DNA from: Acidobacteriota bacterium
Lineage (GTDB): Bacteria; Acidobacteriota; Terriglobia; Terriglobales; Acidobacteriaceae
Direction: 5' to 3'
Assembly (NCBI GenBank): GCA_021809235.1
Contig: JAKBAG010000147.1
Span: 1 to 7,739 of the forward strand
DNA: 7,739 nt
The notes under the pieces are model-generated. The model was not told the DNA's origin, did no database searches, and saw only the letters and a list, made by a program, of their open reading frames with translations. The position numbers and the translations under genes were made by a program. Position 1 is the first letter of the stretch. Each line of letters begins with the position of its first letter. Positions 5,895-7,739 of this stretch are shown piece by piece.

Positions 5895-6489
5895 GAAGAT
5901 GGCGATCGAAGCCATCTATCGTCGGCCCAACACGTCCAAACCCGCGACAGGACACAGGATGTATCCCTACCTGCTGCGCGGCCTGGCCATCACCCGGCCC
6001 AACCAGGCGTGGGCGATGGACATCAGCTACATCCCCATAGCACGCGGCTTTGTCTATCTGGCCGCAGTCGTCGACTGGTTCAGGCGGCGCGTGCTGGCCT
6101 GGAAGCTGTCGATCACCATGGAAACTTCCTTCTGCATCGAAGCACTGGAAGAAGCCCTTTCCATGAATGAAAAACCGGAGATATTCAATACCGATCAGGG
6201 ATCGCAGTTCACCAGCGAGGCTTTCACCGCGCGGCTCAAGGAAAATGGCATCGCCATCAGCATGGACGGCAAGGGCCGCTGGCGTGACACTGTCTTCGTC
6301 GAACGCCTCTGGCGCTCGGTCAAGTACGAAGAGGTCTACCTGCGCGCCTGCACATCGGTCGCAGAGGCCCGCCAATCCATCGGACGCTACCTCGACTTTT
6401 ACAACACCGCCAGACCACACTCCAGCCTGAAAGCGCAAACGCCCGATCAGGTATACTTCAACCGCCTGCCAGAACCCCTGGCAGCCTAA
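5895..6489 (+). pseudogene. IS3-family transposase OrfB, 5' part missing
   Basis: The surviving frame reads KMAIEAIYRRPNTSKPATGH, then the complete RNase H-like integrase core. D41 (WAMDISYIP), D99 (NTDQGSQFTS) and E135 (VFVERLWRS) are present, counting from the ATG at 5899. The tail with RPHSSLKAQTPDQVYFNRLP is the usual OrfB C-terminus. About 196 residues remain. The N-terminal part of OrfB (the stretch normally ending RRVRRLMR just before this point) and all of orfA are absent, replaced by the IS66 end. The open frame continues upstream into IS66 DNA to 5710, but that part is antisense to tnpA and means nothing. The catalytic triad is intact, yet without its DNA-binding part, frameshift signal and promoter the gene should be inactive. 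Confidence 0.93.
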
Positions 6490-6535
6490 AAGCAAAAACA
6501 AGAGCAAGAACTACCACTTAAGGAAAATGGAAAAA

Positions 6536-6561
6536 CTGTCCAAACAAACGGGACCACCTCA
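6536..6561 (-). repeat. IS3 right terminal repeat
   Basis: The reverse complement begins TGAGGTGGTCCCGTTTGTTT and then GGACAG. The TG terminus and the 'GGTCCC...GGACA' style are typical of IS3-family ends, and it sits 47-72 bp after the orfB stop as expected. There is no left partner to confirm it. Confidence 0.65.
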
Positions 6562-6679
6562 CTTCCCACATCTCCACAGCCCCGACTACGACGGCGAGAT
6601 ATACTCGCCCACACACCTAAACCGAGAAACTCCGGTTATGGTTGGCTGAGAAAACGGGGCAGGTCAAACAGAATTCATG
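6562..6679. other. Gap between IS3 end and terminator, with a possible coding remnant
   Basis: No complete gene is seen here. A plus-strand frame from the IS3 end (6563) to a TGA at 6647-6649 gives 28 protein-like residues (FPHLHSPDYDGEIYSPTHLN and RETPVMVG). This could be the 3' tail of a gene into which the IS3 jumped, but chance is possible. A small hairpin, GGCGAG-ATATA-CTCGCC, lies at 6593-6609. Confidence 0.3.
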
Positions 6680-6725
6680 ACAACAAGCAAACGCCCCAGC
6701 CAAGGCTGGGGCGTTTGCTTGTTGT
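6680..6725. terminator. Strong two-way Rho-independent terminator
   Basis: Perfect 22-bp arms at 6680-6701 and 6704-6725 are separated by only AA. The GC-rich core is CGCCCCAGCC/GGCTGGGGCG, and outside it each strand runs into TTTGCTTGTTGT, giving a U-rich tail both ways. It starts 17 bp past the stop of the minus-strand gene at 6743, so it ends that operon. On the plus strand it would stop read-through from the IS3 remnant. Confidence 0.9.
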
Positions 6726-6742
6726 TCCGTGGAAGATGCGGA

Positions 6743-7270
6743 TCACATGGCAGCTACAAAGCTGGGCAACTGCAGAGCGGCATGCTCCTGCATGATCCGG
6801 GTAAGTCGGGCAGCCATCAGGACGTAAGTTTCTGCAGCGCGCCAGGCGTTGACGCGAACTCCGGCAGTGGCAGAGCTGACCGCGTACTGCGCGATGGCCA
6901 TCAGAACACATAGGCGAATCTGCATCGCATCCGTACGGATCGACTCAAGAAGCAATGGATCAACAGGATTGTCCGGGGAGGCATGTTTCGCTGCGTAATC
7001 CGCCATTTCCAGCAGGACCCGTGCATTCTGGTGCATGACCCACAGACCGAAAGGCCCGTTCACCTTGTCCCAGATGTCATGGTGTGTGGCGGTAAGGCCC
7101 TCATTCCAGAGCAGATGATCTGCCACGGTGTGAGCGCTCCAATCCGTGCGAAGCTGGCAAAGAAGCTGATCCCAGCTCTTGATATTGCGGCGGCGCATGC
7201 TGCCCCGCCACTTGGCGAGGTAAAGCAGCAAGGCACCGAGGAAGATAACCTGAAGTAACGGCAGCAACAT
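6743..7270 (-). CDS. Membrane-anchored helical protein of unknown function
   Basis: The 175-residue product has one N-terminal transmembrane segment (about 2-19, LLPLLQVIFLGALLLYLA) followed by a positive cluster (KWRGSMRRRNIK). This suggests the N-terminus is outside and the rest is in the cytoplasm. The remainder is predicted helical and soluble, with tryptophan- and histidine-bearing segments (SWDQLLCQL, ADHLLWNEGLTATHHDIWDK, FGLWVMHQNARVLLEMADYA) and an alanine-rich C-terminal helix (AWRAAETYVLMAARLTRIMQ). I recognise no catalytic motif. It looks like orphan proteins I associate with Acidobacteriota, without a known role. The ATG at 7270-7268 was preferred over a TTG two codons upstream because AGGGGA (7283-7278) sits 7 nt before it. 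It is the second gene of an operon with 7282-7677 and is followed by a strong terminator. Confidence 0.8.
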   Translation of the reverse strand: MLLPLLQVIFLGALLLYLAKWRGSMRRRNIKSWDQLLCQLRTDWSAHTVADHLLWNEGLTATHHDIWDKVNGPFGLWVMHQNARVLLEMADYAAKHASPDNPVDPLLLESIRTDAMQIRLCVLMAIAQYAVSSATAGVRVNAWRAAETYVLMAARLTRIMQEHAALQLPSFVAAM

Positions 7271-7277
7271 TACCAAA

Positions 7278-7283
7278 TCCCCT
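7278..7283 (-). promoter_or_regulatory. Shine-Dalgarno overlapping the upstream stop codon
   Basis: On the minus strand TAG (7284-7282) runs straight into AGGGGA (7283-7278), 7 nt before the ATG at 7270. A ribosome ending the first gene would land on the start site of the second, so translation of the pair is probably coupled. Confidence 0.7.
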
Positions 7284-7677
7284 AACGATGAGTGTATTTG
7301 CCCGGTTTCTTCTTGACAGCAGTTTCAAGCGCAAGTCGATCCGCCTGAAGTGATCCTCCTATTGATACCAGAAAACGCATCATTTGTGGGCTGATTTTTC
7401 GGACTTCGGGCTCTTTTTGCGCAAAACTGACCACCCAATAGGTCAATGTACCAAGGTAACCAAAGGAGGTGACCAGGTCGAGCCAGTGGTATTGCGGTCC
7501 AACCGCCTGATGGGTGTGGAGAACCCATACGATTAAAGAAAGGATAGAATAAAATCCAAGCCCTGACGCGATCTGCAGCTCTCTGTCACGCCAGCCAATC
7601 GAGAGAAACTGGCTGAAAGCAACGAGAACCAGCAGGAAGACGACTCGTAGAAGCGATGTTGTCTGTTGCAGCATCAC
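7282..7677 (-). CDS. Small multi-span membrane protein of unknown function
   Basis: The 131-residue product starts with tandem start codons, a GTG (7677-7675) followed by an ATG (7674-7672). It has three hydrophobic segments, roughly 9-28 (LLRVVFLLVLVAFSQFLSIG), 37-54 (ASGLGFYSILSLIVWVLH) and 64-86 (around LVTSFGYLGTLTYWVVSFAQ), then a basic soluble tail ending KKKPGKYTHR. Motifs that look conserved are GWRDRELQIASGLGFYS, HTHQAVGPQYHW and FAQKEPEVRK. I recall similar hypothetical proteins in Acidobacteriota with no assigned function. There is no good Shine-Dalgarno, and the frame stays open upstream to the window edge (7739), so the true start could be further out. The next gene follows after 11 bp with coupled translation. 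Confidence 0.75.
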   Translation of the reverse strand: MMLQQTTSLLRVVFLLVLVAFSQFLSIGWRDRELQIASGLGFYSILSLIVWVLHTHQAVGPQYHWLDLVTSFGYLGTLTYWVVSFAQKEPEVRKISPQMMRFLVSIGGSLQADRLALETAVKKKPGKYTHR

Positions 7678-7739
7678 CAGTTCGTATCCGTGCCTGCTTA
7701 ATCCGGTTGGGACGACGAATCCGGCGAGCGGCCAGCAGA

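Larger units (their letters stand above)
5895..6561 (+). mobile_element. IS3-family element remnant (3' part)
   Basis: This holds the 3' part of orfB, 46 bp of AT-rich tail and the right terminal repeat ending CA at 6561. It was cut at 5894 by IS66. The left terminal repeat, which should resemble TGAGGTGGTCCCGTTTG on the plus strand, is nowhere in the window, and neither is orfA. Confidence 0.85.

Noticed and set aside
5710..5898. Upstream extension of the IS3 OrfB frame from an ATG at 5710
   Set aside because: This stretch is antisense to tnpA inside the IS66. The recognisable OrfB sequence begins only after the IS66 terminus at 5894, so the fused frame is an accident of insertion.
1..7739. 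CRISPR array, tRNA, rRNA, phage, toxin-antitoxin or defence genes
   Set aside because: No regularly spaced repeats, no tRNA cloverleaf or rRNA stretch, and no matching protein motifs were seen on either strand.

Overview
The window is a GC-rich stretch dominated by insertion sequences. Codon choice, the IS types and the small orphan membrane and secreted proteins suggest a soil-type Acidobacteriota (Terriglobia such as Granulicella, Edaphobacter or Terriglobus). That assignment rests on remembered resemblance of the proteins, not on a search. I see no tRNA, rRNA, CRISPR array, phage module or defence operon.

Layout, left to right. Positions 1-136 (minus) hold the N-terminal 45 codons of an IS5/IS1182-type transposase that runs off the left edge. 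Between it and the next element (about 199-285, minus) is a 28-codon fragment that may be the start of a broken gene. Positions 293-2804 are a complete-looking IS21-family element: matched terminal repeats with internal TGGCCCAC repeats, then istA and istB overlapping by ATGA, then a long symmetrical hairpin just inside the right end. At 2836-3423 (plus) is a small exported protein of unknown function that begins 31 bp outside the IS21 right end. Positions 3461-5894 (minus) are an IS66-family element with tnpA, tnpB and tnpC all open. Its tnpA-side terminus (GTAAGCG type) is present at 5894, but the terminus expected beyond tnpC is missing. This IS66 abuts, inside a codon, the 3' part of an IS3-family orfB (5895-6489) whose right terminal repeat ends at 6561. 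The IS66 therefore jumped into an IS3 element, and a later deletion or rearrangement removed the IS66 far end and the 5' half of the IS3. A short gap (6562-6679) and a very strong two-way terminator hairpin (6680-6725) separate the IS cluster from a minus-strand pair of small membrane-protein genes (7677-7282, then 7270-6743). These look like resident chromosomal genes.

Functionally, the IS21 pair (DDE transposase plus AAA+ helper) and the IS66 trio each form a transposition operon. The IS21 could still be active. The IS66 lacks one end and the IS3 lacks its 5' half, so neither should move by itself. The two membrane genes are translationally linked: the stop of the first lies inside the Shine-Dalgarno of the second. 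I found no convincing new biological system. The best leads are the two-gene membrane operon, the exported orphan protein, and the rearrangement history shown by IS junctions without target duplications.
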